A DNA stretch of 15,429 nt, taken from Desulfobacterales bacterium C00003060. GTDB taxonomy: Bacteria > Desulfobacterota > Desulfobacteria > Desulfobacterales > C00003060. Below are positions 7,015-13,410 of this stretch, one piece after another (position 1 is the first letter of the stretch; every line of letters starts with the position of its first letter). Under the pieces are notes generated by a model. That model saw only the letters and a program-made list of their open reading frames with translations. It had not been told where the DNA came from and ran no database searches. The translations under genes were made by a program, and so were the position numbers. The DNA is taken from assembly GCA_001751085.1 (NCBI GenBank), contig MAXP01000355.1, positions 1 through 15,429 of the forward strand, given 5' to 3'.

Positions 7015-7975
7015 TCAAAAGAAACTTGTCGTCGCCCACGCGCCTTACTGGCACGACGGCAGTAAGATATCGACGAAGAATTACAGTATCATAATTGCCG
7101 CACTTCCGGCAGCGCTGATGGGAATTAGCCAGTACGGAGCGCCGGCTCTCGGGGTAATTGCCTTTGCCATGGCCTGTGCCATGATCTGGGAAATCGTTTG
7201 GAGTTTGATCCTGGGAAAGGGCGCCACCATTGGCGACGGCAGTGCCGCGGTCACAGGGTTGCTGTTTGGGATGCTCCTGCCGGCGACTGCCCCGTGGTGG
7301 GTAGTAGCTCTTGGAACCTTTATTGCCATTATCGTGGGAAAACAGATATTTGGTGGTATCGGGTTTAATCCCTTGAATCCTCCAGTTCTTGCCCTGGCCA
7401 TGCTGGTTATCTCTTTTAAAGGGATCTTTGATTTTAACGAATCCCTTTGCAATTATGACCTGGGTTTTGTCATGACTTTTCCTTTAGCTGACCTAAAGGC
7501 CTTTGGGCCGGAAGCCATTGCAAAGTTCAACCTGGGTGATCTCCTGATGGGAAGACAGGCCGGGGGCATCGGATCTACCTTCGGCCTTGGGCTCATCGTA
7601 GGGGGGCTCTACCTTTTGTTGAGGGGGTACATGCGGTGGGAGATCTCCCTTTCCTTTCTGGCAGGTGTGTTTATTACCGCCCTCCTGTTTAACCTGTCTG
7701 ATCCGGAGAAATACGCCGGCCCTCTTTTTCATCTACTGACCGGTTATACATTGATCGCAGCTTTTTTTCTGTTACCCGAGGATTCTTCATCTCCGGCCAA
7801 TTTTATACCCATGCTCGTTTTTGGTGCCATGGCCGGGCTCATGACGGTCCTAATAAGGAATATCGGGGCTTATGTGGATGGAGTTGTTTTTGCCATCCTC
7901 CTCATGAATCTTGCTAATCCGCTTCTTGACAAGATCAGACCCAAAGCAATTGGAAAGGTGGTAGAAAATGCGTGA
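7007..7975 (+). CDS. rnfD: Electron transport complex membrane subunit RnfD
   Basis: 322 residues, polytopic membrane protein of the NqrB/RnfD family. Family stretches GDGSAAVTGLLFGMLLPATAP (from 76), GKQIFGGIGFNPLNPP (111-126) and the C-terminal GVVFAILLMNLANPLLD are present. RnfD normally carries covalent FMN on the Thr of a DxxTGAT motif. Here the corresponding place reads DLGFVMTFPLADL (151-163), so the canonical acceptor motif is degenerate; T157 is the only obvious Thr. ATG at 7007 is chosen because GGAGG lies 6 nt before it and it overlaps the rnfC stop; an in-frame ATG at 6986 has no such site. The end overlaps rnfG by 8 nt, implying coupled translation. Confidence 0.93.
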   Translation: MSSQKKLVVAHAPYWHDGSKISTKNYSIIIAALPAALMGISQYGAPALGVIAFAMACAMIWEIVWSLILGKGATIGDGSAAVTGLLFGMLLPATAPWWVVALGTFIAIIVGKQIFGGIGFNPLNPPVLALAMLVISFKGIFDFNESLCNYDLGFVMTFPLADLKAFGPEAIAKFNLGDLLMGRQAGGIGSTFGLGLIVGGLYLLLRGYMRWEISLSFLAGVFITALLFNLSDPEKYAGPLFHLLTGYTLIAAFFLLPEDSSSPANFIPMLVFGAMAGLMTVLIRNIGAYVDGVVFAILLMNLANPLLDKIRPKAIGKVVENA

Positions 7976-8561
7976 CATCATAAGGATGGTCGTGGTTCTT
8001 GGCGTTATGGCGGCTGTTTCCGGTGCGTTGCTGTCGGGTGTTAAATCGGGGACTGCGGCACAAATTGAGTACCAGCAGCTCAAGTTTGTAAAAGGGCCTG
8101 CCATCAAAATGATTCTGGAGGGATGCAGCAATGATCCGCTCGTCGACCGCTTCAAGCTCAAGGACGGCGATGTGGAGAGAGGCTTCTACGTGGGTGTATT
8201 CGACGGCAATCCCAATGCCGTGGCTTATGAGACATCCGGCAAGGGTTTTGCGGGACCGATCGGTGTGATGATGGGTGTCAACGTTGAGACGGAGAAACTT
8301 CTGGGTGTTGGAGTGACCACCCACTCCGAGACCCCGGGTCTGGGGTCAAGGGCTAAAGACGACCCGTCTTTTGGGGCCCAGTTTGGCGGGATGTCTGTTT
8401 TTGAGCCCTTTAAGGTCAAGCCGGATGGTGGAGTGGTTGATGCGGTGTCAGGCGCTACGATTACATCAAGGGGCGTGTGTGAAGGTGTCACGGAAGGTGG
8501 AGAGATTTATGCCAGACTGAAACCACAAATCATAGAGCAAGCCAAGGCTTTTGGCAAATAG
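7968..8561 (+). CDS. rnfG: Electron transport complex subunit RnfG
   Basis: 197 residues with one N-terminal membrane anchor (about 5-25) and a periplasmic FMN-binding domain. The ApbE-type flavinylation motif D158-A-V-S161-G-A-T164 is intact, so T164 should carry covalent FMN. The family motif THSETPGLG (118-126) is also present. RnfG passes electrons within the Rnf complex, and its periplasmic FMN is a plausible contact for the tetraheme cytochrome encoded first in the operon (inference). The ATG at 7968 overlaps the end of rnfD; AAGGTGG precedes it. Confidence 0.95.
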   Translation: MRDIIRMVVVLGVMAAVSGALLSGVKSGTAAQIEYQQLKFVKGPAIKMILEGCSNDPLVDRFKLKDGDVERGFYVGVFDGNPNAVAYETSGKGFAGPIGVMMGVNVETEKLLGVGVTTHSETPGLGSRAKDDPSFGAQFGGMSVFEPFKVKPDGGVVDAVSGATITSRGVCEGVTEGGEIYARLKPQIIEQAKAFGK

Positions 8562-8572
8562 GGAGAATTGTA

Positions 8573-9181
8573 ATGGCCAAAACAATCGTTCAAGAATTTA
8601 CCAAGGGTTTATGGGATGAGATTCCGCCTTTTAGGCTTGTCCTCGGGCTTTGTCCGGTGTTGGCGGTCACCAAGACAGTGGCAAACGGCGTGGGAATGGG
8701 GGTTGCAGCTACCTTTGTTCTTGTGTGTTCGAACCTCCTGGTCTCTATGCTGCGTAACGTTATACCCAGCCAGGTGAGGGTGCCGTGTTTCATCATCATC
8801 ATCGCGACGTTTGTGGTGGTGGTAGAACTCGTCATGCAGGCAGTGGCGTATCCGCTTTTTCTACAACTCGGTATCTTTATTCCTCTGATCGTGGTGAACT
8901 GTATCATCCTTGGGCGAGCCGAGGCCTTTGCCTCCAAGAATCCCCCGGTACCATCCATAGCAGACGGTCTTGGTATAGGGGTGGGTTTTACCATTGCCCT
9001 TGGTTTCCTGGCGGGTATTCGGGAGGCCTTTGGTGCCGGCACCATCTCTATTCCATTTTCAGATACCGTCATTCAACTGTTCGGGGCGTCGTATGAGCCG
9101 TTCACCTTTATGGTTGAAGCCCCTGGTGCGTTTGTGTGCCTGGGCCTGGTCCTTGCTCTCATGAACCTGGCGGGAGAATAA
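8573..9181 (+). CDS. rnfE: Electron transport complex membrane subunit RnfE
   Basis: 202 residues, six-helix-type membrane protein of the RnfA/RnfE (NqrD/NqrE) family. It has the paired cysteines thought to hold a [2Fe-2S] cluster in the membrane between RnfA and RnfE: C27 in GLCPVLAVT and C110 in VVNCIILGRAEAFA. RnfE is set apart from RnfA by the LGLCP and LGRAEAFA motifs. GGAG precedes the ATG, and only 11 nt separate it from rnfG. Confidence 0.95.
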   Translation: MAKTIVQEFTKGLWDEIPPFRLVLGLCPVLAVTKTVANGVGMGVAATFVLVCSNLLVSMLRNVIPSQVRVPCFIIIIATFVVVVELVMQAVAYPLFLQLGIFIPLIVVNCIILGRAEAFASKNPPVPSIADGLGIGVGFTIALGFLAGIREAFGAGTISIPFSDTVIQLFGASYEPFTFMVEAPGAFVCLGLVLALMNLAGE

Positions 9182-9217
9182 AAATAAAAATGCTTCATAA
9201 CATTAAGGAGTAGTCAA

Positions 9218-9793
9218 ATGTCAGATTACATCTTACTTGCTGTAAGCGCTATCCTGGTTAACAATATCTTGCTGATTCAGTATCTGGGCAACTGTCCCTT
9301 TCTTGGTACCTCCAAGAGTATGGACAATGCCGTGGGTATGTCCATGGCCGTGGTATTTGTCCTTGCTATGGCAGGCATCGTGACCTGGACTATGGAGGCG
9401 GTTTTTCTGGGACCAATCGGCCTTCAGTATATGAGGACTATCGTATTCATCGTGGTGATCGCCGCACTGGTTCAGTTTGTGGAGATCTTTATGAAGAAGA
9501 GTATGCCGGGCCTTTATGCGGGCCTGGGTATCTTTCTCCCCCTGATTACGACCAACTGTGCGGTCATGGGTGTGTGTCTGATCAATATCAAAGAGGAATA
9601 CAACTTTCTGGAGATGCTCGTCTCTTCCTTTGCCTATGCGGCCGGTTTTGGCCTGGCCTTGATCCTGTTTGCAGGTCTGCGTGAACGGATTATCATCGGA
9701 AGGGTACCCGGGCCCTTGCAAGATGTTTCAATCGCTCTGGTTACGGCTGGATTCATGTCGCTTTCGTTTCTCGGGTTTAAAGGGATGATTTAG
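9218..9793 (+). CDS. rnfA: Electron transport complex membrane subunit RnfA
   Basis: 191 residues, paralogue of RnfE with inverted membrane topology. Family motifs are NNILLIQYLGNCPFLG (15-30, C26) and FLPLITTNCAVMG (106-118, C114), the cysteines proposed to share the intramembrane Fe-S cluster with RnfE. A good AAGGAG Shine-Dalgarno lies 7 nt before the ATG. The 36-nt gap after rnfE is AT-rich and shows no terminator, so the genes remain one transcript. Confidence 0.95.
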   Translation: MSDYILLAVSAILVNNILLIQYLGNCPFLGTSKSMDNAVGMSMAVVFVLAMAGIVTWTMEAVFLGPIGLQYMRTIVFIVVIAALVQFVEIFMKKSMPGLYAGLGIFLPLITTNCAVMGVCLINIKEEYNFLEMLVSSFAYAAGFGLALILFAGLRERIIIGRVPGPLQDVSIALVTAGFMSLSFLGFKGMI

Positions 9794-9804
9794 GGGGTAA
9801 GAAA

Positions 9805-11895
9805 ATGTTAGAAGCCTTACTTCTCATGATGGGATTGGGTGCTGTGAGTGGTGTGTTGCTGGGGATTGCCTCCAAGGTGTTCTACGTGTGGGAGGACCCG
9901 CGCATAGCGCTGGTGTCAGACTGTTTGGCCGGCGCCAACTGCGGTGGTTGCGGCTACACCGGATGTGGTGCCTGTGCAGCGGCGATTGTAGCTGGCGAAG
10001 CGGGCGTAGGTGCCTGTATCGTTGCGGGTGCTGACGGTGCGGAAAAGGTGGCCGCTGTTTTGGGTATGGAGGCCGGCGCTGCCGAGGCGCTTACGTCAAT
10101 GAACACGTGTACAGGCGGATTCCGGGCATCTGAGAAATTTTCTTATATGGGTGTTAATGATTGCCGGGCTGCTTATTTGCTTTATGCAGGGGCCAAGGAT
10201 TGCGATGTTGGCTGCCTGGGCTTTGGGAGTTGTGTGAAGGCTTGTCTGTTCGGCGCTCTTGAGATCGGGTCCGAGGGTTATCCTGTTGTCGAGGCGGAAA
10301 AATGCGTGGGGTGCGGGGCCTGCGAAAAGGCGTGCCCCAAGGGGATCATGCAGGTACGCAAACCGTCTGATCGAATTCTCCATATGAACCTTGTTACGGA
10401 TCGTATTGCACCATGCCGTCAGACGTGTCCTGCAGAGGTCAACATCCCCAAATATATCAACCATATTAAACGTGGGGAATACGACGAGGCGTGGCTCACC
10501 GTCATGGAACGTAATCCGCTGCCGCTTTCTACCGGTCGAGTGTGTCCGCATCCGTGCGAAGATGCGTGTCGCAGGGCACTGGCGGATGATCCCGTGTCCA
10601 TCAATCAATTGAAACGATTCTGCTCAGACTGGGTGATGAATGAGGGTACGTCGCTTAAGATCCCTGTGGCACCTGACACGGGATACAGGGTGGCCGTTGT
10701 GGGGGGTGGCCCCAGCGGGTTGAGTGCAGCCTTTTATTTGAGACGGCTTGGGCACAAGGTGAAGATCTTTGAATGGTTGCCAAAGCTGGGAGGCATGATC
10801 TACTATGGTATTCCTGAATACAGGCTTCCTAAGGCTATCCTATACGCGGACATCAATCGTATCCTTGGTCTGGGTGGCATTGAAGTAAAGACCGGGGTGG
10901 AGTTTGGAGTTGATTTTGATCTTGAGTCCCTTGTGGGAGGCGGCTTTGATGCGGTCCTGATGACTATTGGCGCCATGAATCATGCCTCGGCCAGGATACC
11001 TGATGAAGACAAGGTGGAAGGAGTCGTCCCGGCCACTGTGTTTCTTAGAAAGCAGGGTTTGGGAGATCCGTATCTGGTCGGAAAAAGGGTCGGAGTCATC
11101 GGTGGCGGGAATGTTGCCATGGACTGTCTGAGGTCGAGTGTGCGCCTGGGAGCCGAGAAGGTGTATTGCCTCTACCGACGGGAGGTAAAGGATATGCCTG
11201 CCAACAAGGTGGAGATAGAGGCGTGCCAGCATGAAGGGATCGAATTCGTAACCTTGTGTAGCCCAACCAGGTTCATAACCGATGATGAAGGAAAACTCAC
11301 AGGAATTGAGTACTTGAAAAACGAGCTTGGAGAACCGGATGCCAGCGGACGCCAAAGCCCTGTGGCTATAGACGGCTCAGAAACGGTCATAGACATCGAT
11401 AATTTTATCCTCGCCATTGGGCAGACCACGAATTCTGCCTTTGCAGATGAAGAGGGGACTGCGGCTTCAAGACTTGAGACCAGCCGGGGTGCAATTGTGA
11501 ATAATGCGGATACCCACCAAACAGCCATTCCTTATGTATTTACAAGCGGTGACTGTGCGGGACCTCCGGGGCTGTTGGTTGCGGCTGTCGGAGCAGGCAG
11601 GCGAGCTGCAAGGGGCATCCACAAGTATCTGATGGGCGAGGACATGGCATTTTCTCCTGATAGACTGCGGGTGGATTCAAGACGGATGAAGGGTCACATA
11701 GCTGGTACGATCTTTGACAGCATTGAAGGCATACAAAGAAAGGGTCGTATAGGCCAGCCCGAGCTAGAGCCTGGTTCTTACGAAAGGCAGCATACTTATG
11801 CCGAGGTAGACTTGACGGTTACTGAGGAAGATGCCGTCAAAGAGGCGAATCGCTGCATGAGATGCTGTTTGACCTGTTATAACCAAGACACTTAG
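9805..11895 (+). CDS. rnfB: RnfB fused to a GltD/NfnB-like FAD/NAD(P)H oxidoreductase module
   Basis: 696 residues, against roughly 180-330 for ordinary RnfB. Residues 1-25 are the membrane anchor; C46/C49/C54/C71 form the RnfB cluster (GANCGGCGYTGC); about 118-180 hold a ferredoxin pair (C133xxxC137, C143, C147, then C167/C170/C173/C177). RnfB is the ferredoxin-accepting subunit. From about 200 a complete GltD/NfnB-like module follows: Cys-rich domain (C204xxxC208P, GRVCPHPCEDAC 244-255), FAD fold (VAVVGGGPSGLSAAF from 296), NAD(P)-binding fold (VIGGGNVAMDC 431-441; YRRE 457-460; MPANKVE 464-470), a second FAD motif (FTSGDCAG), and a Cys-rich tail (C684, C687, C688, C691). The frame is continuous with no sign of a joined error. 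It closely resembles the partial gene at 841-1. Last gene of the operon; terminator follows. Confidence 0.94.
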   Translation: MLEALLLMMGLGAVSGVLLGIASKVFYVWEDPRIALVSDCLAGANCGGCGYTGCGACAAAIVAGEAGVGACIVAGADGAEKVAAVLGMEAGAAEALTSMNTCTGGFRASEKFSYMGVNDCRAAYLLYAGAKDCDVGCLGFGSCVKACLFGALEIGSEGYPVVEAEKCVGCGACEKACPKGIMQVRKPSDRILHMNLVTDRIAPCRQTCPAEVNIPKYINHIKRGEYDEAWLTVMERNPLPLSTGRVCPHPCEDACRRALADDPVSINQLKRFCSDWVMNEGTSLKIPVAPDTGYRVAVVGGGPSGLSAAFYLRRLGHKVKIFEWLPKLGGMIYYGIPEYRLPKAILYADINRILGLGGIEVKTGVEFGVDFDLESLVGGGFDAVLMTIGAMNHASARIPDEDKVEGVVPATVFLRKQGLGDPYLVGKRVGVIGGGNVAMDCLRSSVRLGAEKVYCLYRREVKDMPANKVEIEACQHEGIEFVTLCSPTRFITDDEGKLTGIEYLKNELGEPDASGRQSPVAIDGSETVIDIDNFILAIGQTTNSAFADEEGTAASRLETSRGAIVNNADTHQTAIPYVFTSGDCAGPPGLLVAAVGAGRRAARGIHKYLMGEDMAFSPDRLRVDSRRMKGHIAGTIFDSIEGIQRKGRIGQPELEPGSYERQHTYAEVDLTVTEEDAVKEANRCMRCCLTCYNQDT

Positions 11896-11929
11896 TGCGG
11901 CAGCAATAGTTTAAAGAAACAGTAATAAG

Positions 11930-11969
11930 AATGTCCATCTGGCCAACAGAGCTAGGTGGGCATTTTTTT
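11930..11969 (+). terminator. Intrinsic terminator of the rnf operon
   Basis: AATGTCCATCT (11930-11940) pairs along all 11 positions (two G-U) with AGGTGGGCATT (11954-11964), around a 13-nt loop, and is followed by a T7 run (11963-11969). It begins 34 nt after the rnfB stop. Confidence 0.9.
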
Positions 11970-11995
11970 GTGTTTTGTGGTATGCTTTAAATTTT

Positions 11996-12074
11996 AAGGG
12001 GAAAACCGGCGAAGGGGTTAGCCCAATATTTGCTGTTGAATAGCTCTATCCAGGGGGCTGAGATTTAAGAGGAA
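11996..12074 (+). repeat. Diverged intergenic repeat, copy A
   Basis: Shares an ordered series of blocks with copy B at 12601-12690: AAGGGG, AACCGGC, GAA, GGGGT, AATAT, GTTGA, AGCT, ATCCAG, GGCTGA and a TAA-AGG-GAAG tail, with one 8-nt block (CAACGGGC) missing here. I judge identity at about 70% by eye over the central part. It lies upstream of the small membrane protein gene. Function unknown; it matches no riboswitch I recognise. Confidence 0.6.
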
Positions 12075-12168
12075 GTGCGGCATGAATCGCACAGGTGCAA
12101 AAGTTGTGGCCTTTTGGGATGATTTGTAATATCATTTGAAACTGGGTGGGTGGATTGGTCTAATGGCT

Positions 12169-12200
12169 GGCGTCCGGCAGATGTGTTTTTGCGGGACGCC
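12169..12200 (+). promoter_or_regulatory. Hairpin immediately upstream of the small membrane protein gene
   Basis: GGCGTCC (12169-12175) pairs perfectly with GGACGCC (12194-12200), and after one G-G mismatch GCA pairs with TGC. It ends three nt before the AGGA ribosome site of the following gene, so it could affect translation. There is no T-run after it, so it is not a typical terminator. Confidence 0.45.
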
Positions 12201-12208
12201 TTAGGAAA

Positions 12209-12421
12209 ATGGGGGCAGGAAAGGCCATGATGCGTGCTGTAGCCTGGATGCAGATTGTTGTCGTAGTATGTTTGTTGGGGTACTCGATCCAGTGCCTTTT
12301 TAAGGGGGATTTTGAGCAGGCCTGTTTGCCGTATCCCGTACTGATTATATATTACCTCGTGTTTGCGCGGAGCAAAGCCGGATGTACTTCAGGCGCGGAA
12401 AGCCAAGATGACAAGGATTAG
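12209..12421 (+). CDS. Small two-helix membrane protein of unknown function
   Basis: Up to 70 residues. Two hydrophobic segments (about 12-30, VAWMQIVVVVCLLGYSIQC, and 40-53, CLPYPVLIIYYLVF) are joined by a short loop with charged residues, followed by a polar tail ending SQDDKD. The start is uncertain: ATG 12209 has AGGA four to five nt upstream, but ATG 12227 (MMRAVAW, 64 residues) has AGGAAAGG at good spacing and puts the first helix nearer the N-terminus. I do not recognise a family. It is set apart from neighbours by intergenic regions on both sides and preceded by a repeat copy and a hairpin. Confidence 0.6.
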   Translation: MGAGKAMMRAVAWMQIVVVVCLLGYSIQCLFKGDFEQACLPYPVLIIYYLVFARSKAGCTSGAESQDDKD

Positions 12422-12600
12422 ATAGTGTTTCCCAGTTGCCGCGTTGATCTTGTGAACCGCCAAAGCGAGCGCATTCCCCGCATCTTGCTGAGGGAATCTT
12501 CAATTGAATAGCAAGTTCCGGGATTCCAAGATTTAAAGCAGGAATTGCCCTTTTTGGCCTGAGTTTTCAGCTTTCTCGCCAGCAAAGGGTTTCGTTTCCT

Positions 12601-12690
12601 AAAGGGGTGAACCGGCCAACGGGCGAACGGGGTAACCGAAAATATACCGTTGACGAGCTTCATCCAGAGGCTGACAGGTAATAGGTGAAG
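12601..12690 (+). repeat. Diverged intergenic repeat, copy B
   Basis: Second copy of the block series described for 11996-12074. AGCTTCATC (12657-12665) can pair with GGTGAAGGCT (12683-12692) with one bulged G, about nine pairs, around an 18-nt loop, so it may form a structured leader. It ends about 18 nt before the start of the acetyltransferase gene and lies entirely in that gene's likely 5' leader. The rest of the 287-nt gap (12422-12600) shows nothing I can name. Confidence 0.6.
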
Positions 12691-12708
12691 GCTAAAGGTG
12701 GGTGATTC

Positions 12709-13173
12709 ATGATACGGAAGGCCACAGTAAGAGACGTGAAGGCCATTCACCGCCTGTTAAAGAAGTATGCCGACCGTGGGGAGTTGCTGCCACGGGCTCT
12801 GGGTGAACTTTATGGTGACGTCAGAGAGTTCTGCCTGTTTGAGGACGAGTGCGACGGTTCGATCATTGGTTGCTGTGGGGTTCACGTGTACTGGGAGGAC
12901 CTGGCAGAGATACGGTCTCTGGCTGTTTGCGAGAAGCATCAAAGGGAGGGGATCGGTTCCGGCCTGATCACTGCCGCCCTGGGCGAAGCCAGTGAGCTTG
13001 GAATCACGCGTGTCTTTACTCTGACCTATCGCTGCGATTTTTTCGAGAAACACGGATTCAGGATCGTAGACAAGCTCACGCTTCCACAGAAAGTATGGGC
13101 AGACTGCATAAAGTGCGTGAAGTTTCCAGACTGCGATGAAATTGCCATGCTGAAGTGCCTAGGGGGAGTCTGA
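12709..13173 (+). CDS. argA: ArgA-type GNAT N-acetyltransferase (short N-acetylglutamate synthase-like)
   Basis: 154 residues forming a single GNAT domain, cytoplasmic. The acetyl-CoA-binding loop is Q78-R-E-G81-I-G83, following the beta strand DLAEIRSLAV (64-73). Other stretches typical of stand-alone ArgA-like enzymes are ELLPRALGELY (25-35), GCCGVHVYWEDLAEIRSL (54-71), VFTLTYRCDFFEKHGF (102-117) and the Cys-bearing tail CIKCVKFPDCDEIAM (133-147). Such short forms acetylate glutamate in the first step of arginine synthesis; the amino acid kinase domain of E. coli ArgA is absent, as usual for this type. The ribosome site is AAAGGTGG about nine nt before the ATG. No other arg gene is nearby, so the specific substrate rests on sequence resemblance alone. 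Confidence 0.82.
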   Translation: MIRKATVRDVKAIHRLLKKYADRGELLPRALGELYGDVREFCLFEDECDGSIIGCCGVHVYWEDLAEIRSLAVCEKHQREGIGSGLITAALGEASELGITRVFTLTYRCDFFEKHGFRIVDKLTLPQKVWADCIKCVKFPDCDEIAMLKCLGGV

Positions 13174-13182
13174 CCTGAATTG

Positions 13183-13203
13183 CCGGTATCTTTCATTTAC
13201 CGG
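13183..13203 (+). terminator. Possible weak terminator after the acetyltransferase gene
   Basis: CCGGTA (13183-13188) pairs with TACCGG (13198-13203) around a 9-nt loop, ten nt after the stop. Only short broken T-runs follow (TGGTTTACACTTTT), so termination is uncertain. Confidence 0.35.
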
Positions 13204-13282
13204 TGGTTTACACTTTTCAGGGATGCGGGCGCCAATAGACAAAATTTTGGGCTGATGAAAATTGCCCCTCACATGGCTTTTC

Positions 13283-13349
13283 GGTTTCAGGTGTCAGGGA
13301 AGAGAAATACAAATCCTGAAACCTGAACACTGACACCTGAAACCTGAAG
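13283..13349. repeat. Long inverted repeat with heptanucleotide tandem repeats upstream of secA
   Basis: GGTTTCAGGTGTCAG (13283-13297) and its exact reverse complement (13330-13344) are 15-bp arms around a 32-nt spacer. The right half, 13315-13349, is five tandem copies of a degenerate heptamer (CCTGAAA, CCTGAAC, ACTGACA, CCTGAAA, CCTGAAG), so the structure is a heptamer array with an inverted portion to its left. It could act as a bidirectional terminator or be an intergenic repeat element; no gene overlaps it. Confidence 0.65.
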
Positions 13350-13378
13350 AGATACAAGTAAAGTGTAAACTACTTTTT

Positions 13379-13402
13379 GGTATATATGTTGGTATATATG
13401 AA
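13379..13402 (+). repeat. Tandem 12-bp AT-rich repeat before secA
   Basis: GGTATATATG occurs at 13379-13388 and again at 13391-13400. TATATA/TATATG could serve as a -10 box for secA, but I see no convincing -35 at the right distance, so no promoter is called. Confidence 0.45.
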
Positions 13403-13410
13403 GGATGCCC

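Larger units (their letters stand above)
11896..12208. other. Intergenic region after rnfB (313 nt)
   Basis: Holds the rnf terminator (11930-11969), one copy of a diverged intergenic repeat (11996-12074), a small hairpin GTGCG/CGCAC (12075-12092, 8-nt loop) directly after it, and a stronger hairpin (12169-12200) just before the next gene. No reading frame of note. Confidence 0.65.

Noticed and set aside
12053..12066. Resemblance of GGGGGCTGAGATT to the start of a TPP riboswitch
   Set aside because: The other conserved TPP elements (ACCC, CCTGATCTGG, GCGTAGGGA) do not follow, and the match sits inside a repeat whose other copy lacks it.
12418..12750. 110-codon minus-strand reading frame between the small membrane gene and the acetyltransferase gene
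   Set aside because: It covers a repeat copy and a leader, lacks recognisable protein features, and runs into the neighbouring gene's start.
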